Positions 29,702 to 36,747 of a DNA stretch of 64,000 nt are shown one piece after another (positions within the stretch are counted from its first letter, which is position 1; each line of letters opens with the position of its first letter). The stretch is from Clostridium saccharoperbutylacetonicum N1-4(HMT) (lineage in GTDB: Bacteria; Bacillota; Clostridia; Clostridiales; Clostridiaceae): positions 6,161,001 to 6,225,000 of the forward strand of contig NC_020291.1 in assembly GCF_000340885.1 (NCBI RefSeq), read 5' to 3'. Both the position numbers and the translations under genes were made by a program. A model generated the notes under the pieces. It was not told the origin of the DNA, searched no databases, and saw only the letters and a program-made list of their open reading frames with translations.

Positions 29702-30529
29702 TTAATATTTGATTTTTTTATTTTCTGCTGTAACGCAGTTTATTTCAACTCCCAAAATAAATATTATTGATATCAAAAATAACCATGTCATTAGAATAAA
29801 TACTGCTCCAAGACTTCCATATAATCTTGCGTAATTATTAAAATTATCTATATAAAATGAAAATCCAAAAGATACTATCCCCCATCCTAGTGTGCTAAAT
29901 ATAGCTCCAGGAATCACCTCTTTCCATATAAGCTTCTTAGCTGGAGCAAATGTATAAATCCCTATAAAAATAAATATCATGATAACAAGTATTAAAAAAT
30001 ATCTCAATACATTCCAAAAAACTGATATTATATAGAATTGATAAATCGATTGAATGTATTCTCCTATTACATTACCAAAAACTAAAAGTATCAGTGACAG
30101 CATTATAGTTATTGCTAATGATAATATTCCCAACATAGATATTATTGACAACTTAATAAACGATCTGTTTTCCTTAAAATTATAAGCTTTATTTACACTT
30201 TTAATTATAGCTTTAAATGCCGAGGATGCTGTCCATACCGTCAACAGAATTGAAATTCCTAACAAACCAGTATGTTGATTATCAAATACTTCTTCTATTG
30301 TTGTTCTTGTTAATTCTAGTATACTTTTGGGAAACATAATACTAAGTTGTGCTAATATTTGAGCAGAATTAAACCTACTAAAGCCAATTAATGTCATCAA
30401 AAAAAGCATGAATGGGAAAAATGACAACACCAAATAGTATGCTAGCTGAGAGGCTAAGGCAAATACATCATCTTTCTTAATTTTAACTATAAGATATATT
30501 AAAAATTTCATTATACTTTTACATTTCAT
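29702..30529 (-). CDS. YihY/BrkB family inner-membrane protein
   Basis: A polytopic membrane protein of about 275 residues with six hydrophobic helices. Family markers are DDVFALASQLAYYLVLSFFP at residues about 19-38, LLTVWTASSAFKAIIKSVNKAY and the late glycine-rich segment YARLYGSLGAVFILMTWL. Members were once called ribonuclease BN or BrkB; the transport or structural role is unresolved. The start is uncertain: a TTG frame begins at 30586 without a ribosome site. I chose ATG 30529, weakly preceded by GGCGGT; ATG 30511 (MKFLIYLIV) is possible. Confidence 0.82.
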   Translation of the reverse strand: MKCKSIMKFLIYLIVKIKKDDVFALASQLAYYLVLSFFPFMLFLMTLIGFSRFNSAQILAQLSIMFPKSILELTRTTIEEVFDNQHTGLLGISILLTVWTASSAFKAIIKSVNKAYNFKENRSFIKLSIISMLGILSLAITIMLSLILLVFGNVIGEYIQSIYQFYIISVFWNVLRYFLILVIMIFIFIGIYTFAPAKKLIWKEVIPGAIFSTLGWGIVSFGFSFYIDNFNNYARLYGSLGAVFILMTWLFLISIIFILGVEINCVTAENKKIKY

Positions 30530-30654
30530 ACATATTTTACCGCCATTCCTTATTCTATATTCTTCTTCGATTACAATATATGGCAACTAATTAATAATTT
30601 AAACATATATATTTTATTCTAATACTGTTATTTTTATGTGATTTGTTTATAAAA

Positions 30655-30689
30655 AAACTGGTTATATGAAAACTCAAAATAACCAGTTT
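30655..30689 (-). terminator. Terminator of the dltDXB block
   Basis: Perfect 11-bp arms AAACTGGTTAT and ATAACCAGTTT, followed on the minus strand by a T-run. Confidence 0.85.
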
Positions 30690-30718
30690 AAAATCTTTGT
30701 TAAAATCACCTTATAACT

Positions 30719-31864
30719 CTACTTATTATACAAATATCCTGAAAATATTAACAATCCAAAACATGCTATATGGAATGTAATCACTATTTGAGCATATTGA
30801 AACCATTTTTCTTTCTTATGATTTTTATAAAATTTCGATTTTCTTTGATATATATCAGTTCCAACTAATGCTAAGCCCTGATATAGTCCATATATAATAT
30901 AATACCATTTTAAGTCATGCCATGCTCCCATTATTAACATTGTAAGCAATTGTCCAACATGAGAAGCTACAAACCTACTCTTAAATCTCTTATTTCTCAT
31001 GCTATTTAATACAAATCTTGAATATATGTAATCTCCAAACCATTTCGATAGAGAGATGTGCCATCTAGTCCAAAACTCCTTCATATCCTTACTAATAAAT
31101 GGTTTATTAAAGTTTTCTGGCATTCTTATCCCTAAAATATAGCTTGTACCAACTGCAAAAGCTGTATATCCTGCAAAATCAAAGAACAAATATAAGCTAT
31201 ATGAATACATATAATTCATACTATTAATAAAGGTTATATGCGTAGGTATTTTACTCATCCATATTGAATTAATTATACTAGCTATAATAAATTTATATAC
31301 TATCCCTCTTATTATGCATTTTATCCCATAATACAAATATTCATTAACATATTCATTCCTGCTTATATTCTTATCTAAATCCGATTCAAATCTTCTTGAT
31401 CTATCAATAGGACCAGAAATTAAAGTTGGAAAAAACAAGAAGAAATATAGTGTTTTTAATATACTAACTTCTTTAATAGTCTCGTCATATATTTCTATAA
31501 CCATTTGAATAGCTTTGAAATTCATATACGAAAGACCTATAAATCCTATACTTCTTTCAATCGTTACAGCACTTATTTTAAAAATAACAACTGGCAACAT
31601 TGAACAAAGCAGTACTAAAAAATATAAATATTTGTTATCCGTCTTTTTTCTTAAAACAGAGTAAGTTTTAATTAATGTAATTTCAAAAAGTAAAAATAAA
31701 GGAAATATTTTCCCTATTCCCATTATTGCCATTATCATTAATATTGATAAGAAAATCCCATAATATTTAATTTTTTTTTCAAACAATCCCATAATAATAG
31801 CAGGTATTAAGGCAATTGCTAGCACATATAAATAAAAGTAATCGCCATATTCAACTAATGTCAT
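30719..31864 (-). CDS. dltB: MBOAT acyltransferase, DltB-like
   Basis: Membrane-bound O-acyltransferase related to DltB, which moves D-alanine from carrier protein DltC across the membrane for teichoic acid decoration. The 381 residues hold about ten helices with family motifs FFPTLISGPIDRSRRF, SYSLYLFFDFAGYTAFAVGT, FWTRWHISLSKWFGDYIYSR (His269) and MGAWHDLKWYYIIYGLYQG with the presumed catalytic His316. The ATG follows GGAGG. It is the last gene after dltD and dltX. No DltA ligase or DltC carrier is encoded nearby, so the acyl donor is unproven; D-alanine is the best guess. Confidence 0.9.
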   Translation of the reverse strand: MTLVEYGDYFYLYVLAIALIPAIIMGLFEKKIKYYGIFLSILMIMAIMGIGKIFPLFLLFEITLIKTYSVLRKKTDNKYLYFLVLLCSMLPVVIFKISAVTIERSIGFIGLSYMNFKAIQMVIEIYDETIKEVSILKTLYFFLFFPTLISGPIDRSRRFESDLDKNISRNEYVNEYLYYGIKCIIRGIVYKFIIASIINSIWMSKIPTHITFINSMNYMYSYSLYLFFDFAGYTAFAVGTSYILGIRMPENFNKPFISKDMKEFWTRWHISLSKWFGDYIYSRFVLNSMRNKRFKSRFVASHVGQLLTMLIMGAWHDLKWYYIIYGLYQGLALVGTDIYQRKSKFYKNHKKEKWFQYAQIVITFHIACFGLLIFSGYLYNK

Positions 31865-31938
31865 TTTAATTCCTCCATGGTTATTAGTGGATAATTATAG
31901 GTTAATTTACTTAAATATCCACAAGGCTATTTATTGTA

Positions 31939-32079
31939 CTAAAATTGACTATATACAAATGGTAAATCTGCTGCAGAGTAGAAGAAATATGCCATTAATG
32001 CTGAAACTAGCACAATTGATAAAATTATACTTCTGCTCAAATCTCTATTTTTATTTAAAATGTTTATAAATTTCTTCAT
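31939..32079 (-). CDS. dltX: DltX-like membrane microprotein (46 residues)
   Basis: A 46-codon frame (ATG at 32077-32079, TAG at 31939-31941) that overlaps the last 29 bases of dltD in another frame. The product starts MKKFINILNKNRDLSRS, has one transmembrane helix (about 17-36, IILSIVLVSALMAYFFY) and ends ADLPFVYSQF. The end matches the C-terminal FIYNEF-type motif of DltX, whose tyrosine is reported to carry the acyl group between DltB and DltD. AAGG lies just ahead of the ATG. Length, single helix, terminal aromatic motif and position between dltD and dltB all agree. Usually dltX precedes dltA; here it sits between dltD and dltB. Confidence 0.85.
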   Translation of the reverse strand: MKKFINILNKNRDLSRSIILSIVLVSALMAYFFYSAADLPFVYSQF

Positions 32080-33232
32080 CTACCTTAAGCCACCCTTCTT
32101 TTCCAAAATGTTGAGTATCAAATAAAAAATATTGTTTATATTCATATTGAGATAAATCAAGAACCTCAAATCCACTGTCCTTAGATAACTTCTTAATCTC
32201 CTCATAATAATTCTGTCTAGCATCTTTGCTAAGTTCTTCATAATCAGCATACCATCCATTAGCTGGTTGCAATATAATATACGGTTTTATATTTAAATCT
32301 TTGCAAACACTCAAGAAAAATTTATAATCATCCATTTCCTTTGCTGAAAGCAAATCATCTGATTTACATTCCCCTTTATGTTTACTCACTGTACTTCCCA
32401 AGTACTCCTTATAATAGTTATCCTCTAACTTCAACTCATTTGTTGATATTAATTTTTCATTTTCATTCTCAATTTTTTTATATTCTTCATCCCAATCAAT
32501 TTCTTTTGGCTGTTTTTTATCAGCTATGTTTGGCAAATCTTTAAGCTCCTCATAAATTAATGCCTTATCTTGAACATCTAGCAAATATTGCTTCATCTCA
32601 TAATATGGTTTAAATGCAGCCTTTTGAAACGTCGAAAATTTGCTAGAATCCAAATATAACTTAGCGTAATATGCTTCTGGTGAATACTTTTTAGCTTTTG
32701 TTAGAAAGTTATAGACTCTATCTGCATAATACCTTTTATTATTTTCACTTATCTTAGGATTATTTAAAAATTTATAAAATTGCACTTCTGAAAAATTAGC
32801 CACAAAGCTAGCTGGATCTAATTCATTTTGTTTTTCAAACCATTGAATCGATAGGACATATGCAACTTTTTGATTATCATTAATATCTGCACCACCAAGA
32901 TAATTAGCTTGCTGTAAACTTTGTGAAAATGCCCTTCCAAAACCACTTAAATCATAGTTTTCTCCTTTAATAGGAAATAACTTCAACGGATTTTGTGGTA
33001 CCTTTATACTCATTTCGGAAGAAGCAAGCAAGAATAAATCTCCCTTGTCAGACAATAATTTTTTATCTAGAGAACTCTTATCCTTTACAAAATCAGAAAA
33101 CTTTTTTCCCATTACACTAATATCTTTTTGCTTGGTTAATACCTCTATTTTTTTATCCAAAAATGAATTTACTGCAACTGTTACAAGTACAGCAATCATT
33201 ATTGGTATTAGTAAACTTATTATTTTTTTCAT
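32051..33232 (-). CDS. dltD: DltD-like D-alanyl transfer protein
   Basis: A 393-residue single-pass membrane protein with a large extracellular SGNH-hydrolase-like domain. TM helix about residues 4-24. The catalytic serine motif is ASSEMS (Ser71, equivalent to the GSSE of DltD) and the C-terminal DTQHFGKEGW supplies Asp372 and His375. DltD acts outside the membrane in the last step of D-alanylation of lipoteichoic acid. The ATG is preceded by GAGGT at a longish 11 bp. It leads a dltD-dltX-dltB unit located downstream of UDP-sugar genes and a terminator, the order differing from the standard dltXABCD operon. Confidence 0.9.
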   Translation of the reverse strand: MKKIISLLIPIMIAVLVTVAVNSFLDKKIEVLTKQKDISVMGKKFSDFVKDKSSLDKKLLSDKGDLFLLASSEMSIKVPQNPLKLFPIKGENYDLSGFGRAFSQSLQQANYLGGADINDNQKVAYVLSIQWFEKQNELDPASFVANFSEVQFYKFLNNPKISENNKRYYADRVYNFLTKAKKYSPEAYYAKLYLDSSKFSTFQKAAFKPYYEMKQYLLDVQDKALIYEELKDLPNIADKKQPKEIDWDEEYKKIENENEKLISTNELKLEDNYYKEYLGSTVSKHKGECKSDDLLSAKEMDDYKFFLSVCKDLNIKPYIILQPANGWYADYEELSKDARQNYYEEIKKLSKDSGFEVLDLSQYEYKQYFLFDTQHFGKEGWLKVDEEIYKHFK

Positions 33233-33287
33233 TGTGTAGCAACCTCTTTGCCGTTATAATTTTAATTTACATAGTTATCATATAAAA

Positions 33288-33324
33288 AGGTATATTCCTA
33301 AATTAAATTTTTACGAATATACCT
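33288..33324 (-). terminator. Terminator after the UDP-sugar dehydrogenase gene
   Basis: Perfect 10-bp arms AGGTATATTC and GAATATACCT, 17-base loop, followed on the minus strand by TTTTTAT. The gap to dltD is only 110 bp, so partial readthrough into dltD is possible. Confidence 0.75.
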
Positions 33325-33342
33325 CATCTGTCTATAATATAA

Positions 33343-34659
33343 TTATAACTTATAAATCTTCTCTCTGTTATTTATTACATTCTTAGTTGCATTTCTTGTA
33401 TCATACACAACCTTAGCTCTAGCTACAATCGATTCGTAATCATAACAGCTGTGATTTGTTGTAATTATAACAATGTCAGAGTCATCGATAACTTCTTTCC
33501 AGTCAACTGAATTATATATTTTTCCTTTATACTTTGATACAGCACAATAAGGATCATTTACTTTAAGATCAGCACCATTCTTTTCTAGTAATTCTATTAC
33601 CTTAAATGCTGGTGATTCTCTATAATCATCAATATCATTTTTATAAGCTACACCTAATAATAAAACTTTTGCTCCATTTAATGCTTTTTTATTCTTATTT
33701 AAAATTTTCATAACATTATCAAGTACAAATTCAGGCATTGAATCATTAATTTCTCCTGATGTTTCGATTAATCTTGTATGATAATCATATTCTTTTGCTT
33801 TCCACTCTAAATAAAATGGATCAAGCGGAATACAGTGACCTCCAAGTCCTGGTCCTGGATAAAATGGCATAAATCCATATGGTTTAGTTTTTGCTGCATC
33901 TATAACTTCCCATACGTCTATCCCCATTCTGTTACATAATATAGCCATTTCATTAGCTAATCCAATATTTATATTTCTAAAAGTATTTTCTAATATCTTT
34001 TCCATTTCAGCCACAGCTGGTGATGATACTGTATGTATATCTCCTTCTAAAATGTTTCTATATAATGCTGCTGCAACTTCAGTACATTCTTCACTACATC
34101 CTCCAACAACTTTTGGAGTATTTTTAGTATTAAAATCCTTATTACCTGGATCAACTCTTTCTGGTGAGAAAGCCAAGAAAAAGTCTTCTCCACATTTAAG
34201 TCCGCTTTCCTCTAAAATTGGCTTAAGAACTTCTTCTGTTGTTCCTGGATAAGTAGTACTTTCAAGAATAACAAGCATACCTTTATGTAAATATTGTGCA
34301 ACACTTTTTGTTGAGTCAACTACATATGATAAATCAGGTTGCTTATATAAATCTAAAGGAGTTGGTACACAAATACAAATAGTATCTACATCTTTTACAA
34401 AACTGAAATCAGTTGTTGCTTGTAGCGTTTTTGCTTCTACCAATTTCTTTAAAGTTTCATCAACTACATCTCCTATATAATTTTGTCCGTCATTAACCAT
34501 TTTTACTTTTTGCTCTTGAACGTCAAAGCCTATAGTTTTATACCCTGCATTAGCTTTTTCTACAGCTAATGGTAATCCTACATATCCAAGACCAACCACC
34601 CCAACTTTGGCAGTTTTATTGTTTATTTTATCTAATAATTGTTGTTTTAATGCTGACAT
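33343..34659 (-). CDS. UDP-sugar 6-dehydrogenase (WbpA/WecC/TviB family)
   Basis: NAD-dependent nucleotide-sugar dehydrogenase, 438 residues. It has the N-terminal Rossmann motif VGVVGLGYVGLPLAVEKA, ICVPTPLD, the catalytic STTYPGTTEEVL, the helix AEMEKILENTFRNINIGLAN and the active-site Cys in GPGLGGHCIPLDPFYL, then the C-terminal LLGVAYKNDIDDYRESPA. This subfamily oxidises UDP-GlcNAc or UDP-ManNAc to the uronic acid. With the aminotransferase and acyltransferase upstream, the pathway to UDP-2,3-diacetamido-uronic acid is a plausible reading. The ATG follows GGAGG. A terminator ends the unit. Confidence 0.9.
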   Translation of the reverse strand: MSALKQQLLDKINNKTAKVGVVGLGYVGLPLAVEKANAGYKTIGFDVQEQKVKMVNDGQNYIGDVVDETLKKLVEAKTLQATTDFSFVKDVDTICICVPTPLDLYKQPDLSYVVDSTKSVAQYLHKGMLVILESTTYPGTTEEVLKPILEESGLKCGEDFFLAFSPERVDPGNKDFNTKNTPKVVGGCSEECTEVAAALYRNILEGDIHTVSSPAVAEMEKILENTFRNINIGLANEMAILCNRMGIDVWEVIDAAKTKPYGFMPFYPGPGLGGHCIPLDPFYLEWKAKEYDYHTRLIETSGEINDSMPEFVLDNVMKILNKNKKALNGAKVLLLGVAYKNDIDDYRESPAFKVIELLEKNGADLKVNDPYCAVSKYKGKIYNSVDWKEVIDDSDIVIITTNHSCYDYESIVARAKVVYDTRNATKNVINNREKIYKL

Positions 34660-34675
34660 CTTATACCTCCACTTA

Positions 34676-34707
34676 TTTCAGTTAACAGTTCACAGTTTAC
34701 AGTTTTT
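34676..34707. repeat. CAGTTAACAGTTCACAGTTTACAGT intergenic repeat
   Basis: Three near-copies of ACAGTT in the 141-bp spacer between the acyltransferase and dehydrogenase genes. It matches the repeat types at 1620-1712 and 14926-14988. Confidence 0.5.
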
Positions 34708-34800
34708 GATGAAATTCTTACAGAATTTCTTTAATAAATATTATTAAACCAATGTATATAGTTCATTTATTACATATTATCTTATACATACTTAATTGAA

Positions 34801-35379
34801 CTAGTCATTTATGCATTTAACTTTTTCACCGTTTATATCATAATTCTTTCCGCAAGCACTGCATGTTGCATGCTCATCATTAAAATTCAGCCTCTCACCA
34901 CATTGGCATACATATCCCAACATTTTTGCTGGATTTCCAACAACTAAAGCATAATCTGGTATATCCTTAGTAACTACTGCACCTGCTCCTATCAAGGCAT
35001 ACTTACCTATATTATGCCCACATACTATTGTAACATTTGCGCCTATGGATGCACCTTTGCCAATTATAGTTTCCTTATATTCACTCTTTCTTTCTATAAA
35101 ACTTCTCGGATTTACCACATTTGTGAACACACATGAAGGTCCTAAGAAAACATCATCCTCACAAATCACTCCAGTATAAACAGAAACATTATTTTGTATC
35201 TTTACACCATTTCCAAGTTTTACACCTGGTGATACTACAACATTCTGTCCTATGTTACATTTTTCTCCCATTTCACTATTGCTCATAACGTGAGAAAAAT
35301 GCCATATCTTTGTTCCAGCTCCTATTTTGACATTATCGTCTACATAACTGGATTCATGTACAAAATAACCATTATCCAT
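34801..35379 (-). CDS. Left-handed beta-helix N-acyltransferase, WbpD/WlbB-like, with C-terminal zinc ribbon
   Basis: A 192-residue trimeric-type hexapeptide-repeat transferase. Residues about 10-145 show repeating turns (VKIGAGTKIWHFSHV, NIGQNVVVSPGVKLGNGVKI, IGKGASIGANVTIVCGHNIG with the catalytic His, YALIGAGAVVTKDI). The last 40 residues hold four Cys, CQCGERLNF then CSACGKNY, a likely zinc ribbon. Homologues acetylate the 3-amino group of UDP-3-amino-uronic acids. It sits directly after a DegT aminotransferase gene that would make its substrate. Confidence 0.88.
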   Translation of the reverse strand: MDNGYFVHESSYVDDNVKIGAGTKIWHFSHVMSNSEMGEKCNIGQNVVVSPGVKLGNGVKIQNNVSVYTGVICEDDVFLGPSCVFTNVVNPRSFIERKSEYKETIIGKGASIGANVTIVCGHNIGKYALIGAGAVVTKDIPDYALVVGNPAKMLGYVCQCGERLNFNDEHATCSACGKNYDINGEKVKCIND

Positions 35380-35432
35380 AAATAATCCTCACATGTTTAA
35401 AAATTTTTCTATTGAAACATTAATTAATAATA

Positions 35433-36614
35433 TTAAGCTTGAATACTTTCAACTATATAATTAATTTCTTCTTCTGTCAGTTCTGGATAAACAGGAATTG
35501 CAAAAGTTCTATGCGATAAGTATTCAGCGATAGGCATATCCCCTTCTTTATATCCAAGATCTTTATATACCTTTTGTAAGTGTAGCGGAACTGGATAATA
35601 CACTCCTGTTGCTACTCCCTTTTCCTTAAGTTTAACTAGCATAGCATCTCTATCATCACACTGAAGTACATATTGATGATAGATAGTTTCGTTTTCTTCA
35701 GCTATGATTGGTGTCACTACATTTGAATCTTTAAATTTTTCATCATATATTTTAGCAATTCTTCTTCTTCCAGCATTCCATTTATCTAAATACGGTAATT
35801 TTACTTTCAAAATAGCTGCTTGGATAGCATCTAGTCTTGAGTTATATCCTATTAAGTAATTATAATACTTTAATGGATTATATACTGTATCATCACCTTC
35901 TTTTGATGTCTCAATTTCTTCTTTAATATTATTTAATAGATTGTATGCTTTTTGACCATTTTCACCACTTCCATGAGTCCTTAAAGCTCTTGCTATGGTT
36001 GCTATTCCATCATCATTTGTTACTATAATACCACCATCTCCAGCACATGAAAGATTCTTTGTTGGAAAGAATGAAAAACAAGCAGCATCTCCTAATGTTC
36101 CTGCTCTTTTACCTTTATATTTAGCACCTGATGCTTGGGCTGCATCTTCTACAATCTTTAAATTATGTTTCTTAGCTATTTCATTTATTTCATCCATCTT
36201 TGCACATTGACCAAAGATATGTACTGGTATAATAGCTTTTGTCTTATCAGTAATTTTTTCTTCTATCTTAGTTGGATCTATATTAAACGTTTCTTTTTCC
36301 ACATCAACAAAAACAGGTGTTGCACCAACTGCTGAAATAGCTTCTGCTGAAGCAAAATAAGTGAATGTAGAAGTTATTACTTCATCACCATTTCCTATTC
36401 CTAAAGATTTTAATGCAATAACTAATGCATCTGTTCCGTTTCCTACGGATATTGCATGCTTAACACCTATGTATTCTGCAAATTCCATTTCAAATTCTGT
36501 TACATTTTTGCCCATGATGTAATTTGCTGAAGAAAGTACTTCCTTAGTCACTCTATCTAAATCTTCAGAAATAGATTTATACTGAGCTTTTAAATCAATT
36601 AATGGAATATTCAT
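35433..36614 (-). CDS. DegT/DnrJ/EryC1 family sugar aminotransferase (WbpE-like)
   Basis: PLP-dependent nucleotide-sugar aminotransferase, 393 residues. Features are FEMEFAEYIGVKHAISVGNGTDALVIAL, the PLP-site EDAAQASGAKYKGKRAG and FSFFPTKNLSCAGDGGIIV with the Schiff-base Lys, and ending TEEEINYIVESI. It would convert a 3-keto-UDP-uronic acid to the amino sugar for the acyltransferase downstream. The matching 3-dehydrogenase (WbpB type) is not in this window. The ATG follows AAGGAG. It is the first gene of the block. Confidence 0.9.
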   Translation of the reverse strand: MNIPLIDLKAQYKSISEDLDRVTKEVLSSANYIMGKNVTEFEMEFAEYIGVKHAISVGNGTDALVIALKSLGIGNGDEVITSTFTYFASAEAISAVGATPVFVDVEKETFNIDPTKIEEKITDKTKAIIPVHIFGQCAKMDEINEIAKKHNLKIVEDAAQASGAKYKGKRAGTLGDAACFSFFPTKNLSCAGDGGIIVTNDDGIATIARALRTHGSGENGQKAYNLLNNIKEEIETSKEGDDTVYNPLKYYNYLIGYNSRLDAIQAAILKVKLPYLDKWNAGRRRIAKIYDEKFKDSNVVTPIIAEENETIYHQYVLQCDDRDAMLVKLKEKGVATGVYYPVPLHLQKVYKDLGYKEGDMPIAEYLSHRTFAIPVYPELTEEEINYIVESIQA

Positions 36615-36684
36615 TTCCCTCGCTCCTTAATTCTACATAAAAATTTTATCGTAATCTATTTTATTCTATAAAACTAACATGAAT

Positions 36685-36713
36685 ATTTTAACATACTTAT
36701 TTTTAATTAACAA
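36685..36713 (-). promoter_or_regulatory. Promoter of the UDP-sugar operon
   Basis: TTGTTA (36708-36713) and TAAAAT (36685-36690) on the minus strand, 17-bp spacer, with TG one base ahead of the -10. Confidence 0.6.
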
Positions 36714-36747
36714 TGTACAATAATTACTTATAAATGACAATTCTAGG

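Noticed and set aside
31887..32069. Plus-strand 60-codon frame opposite the dltD-dltB junction
   Set aside because: No ribosome site; the minus-strand dltX frame explains the open sequence.
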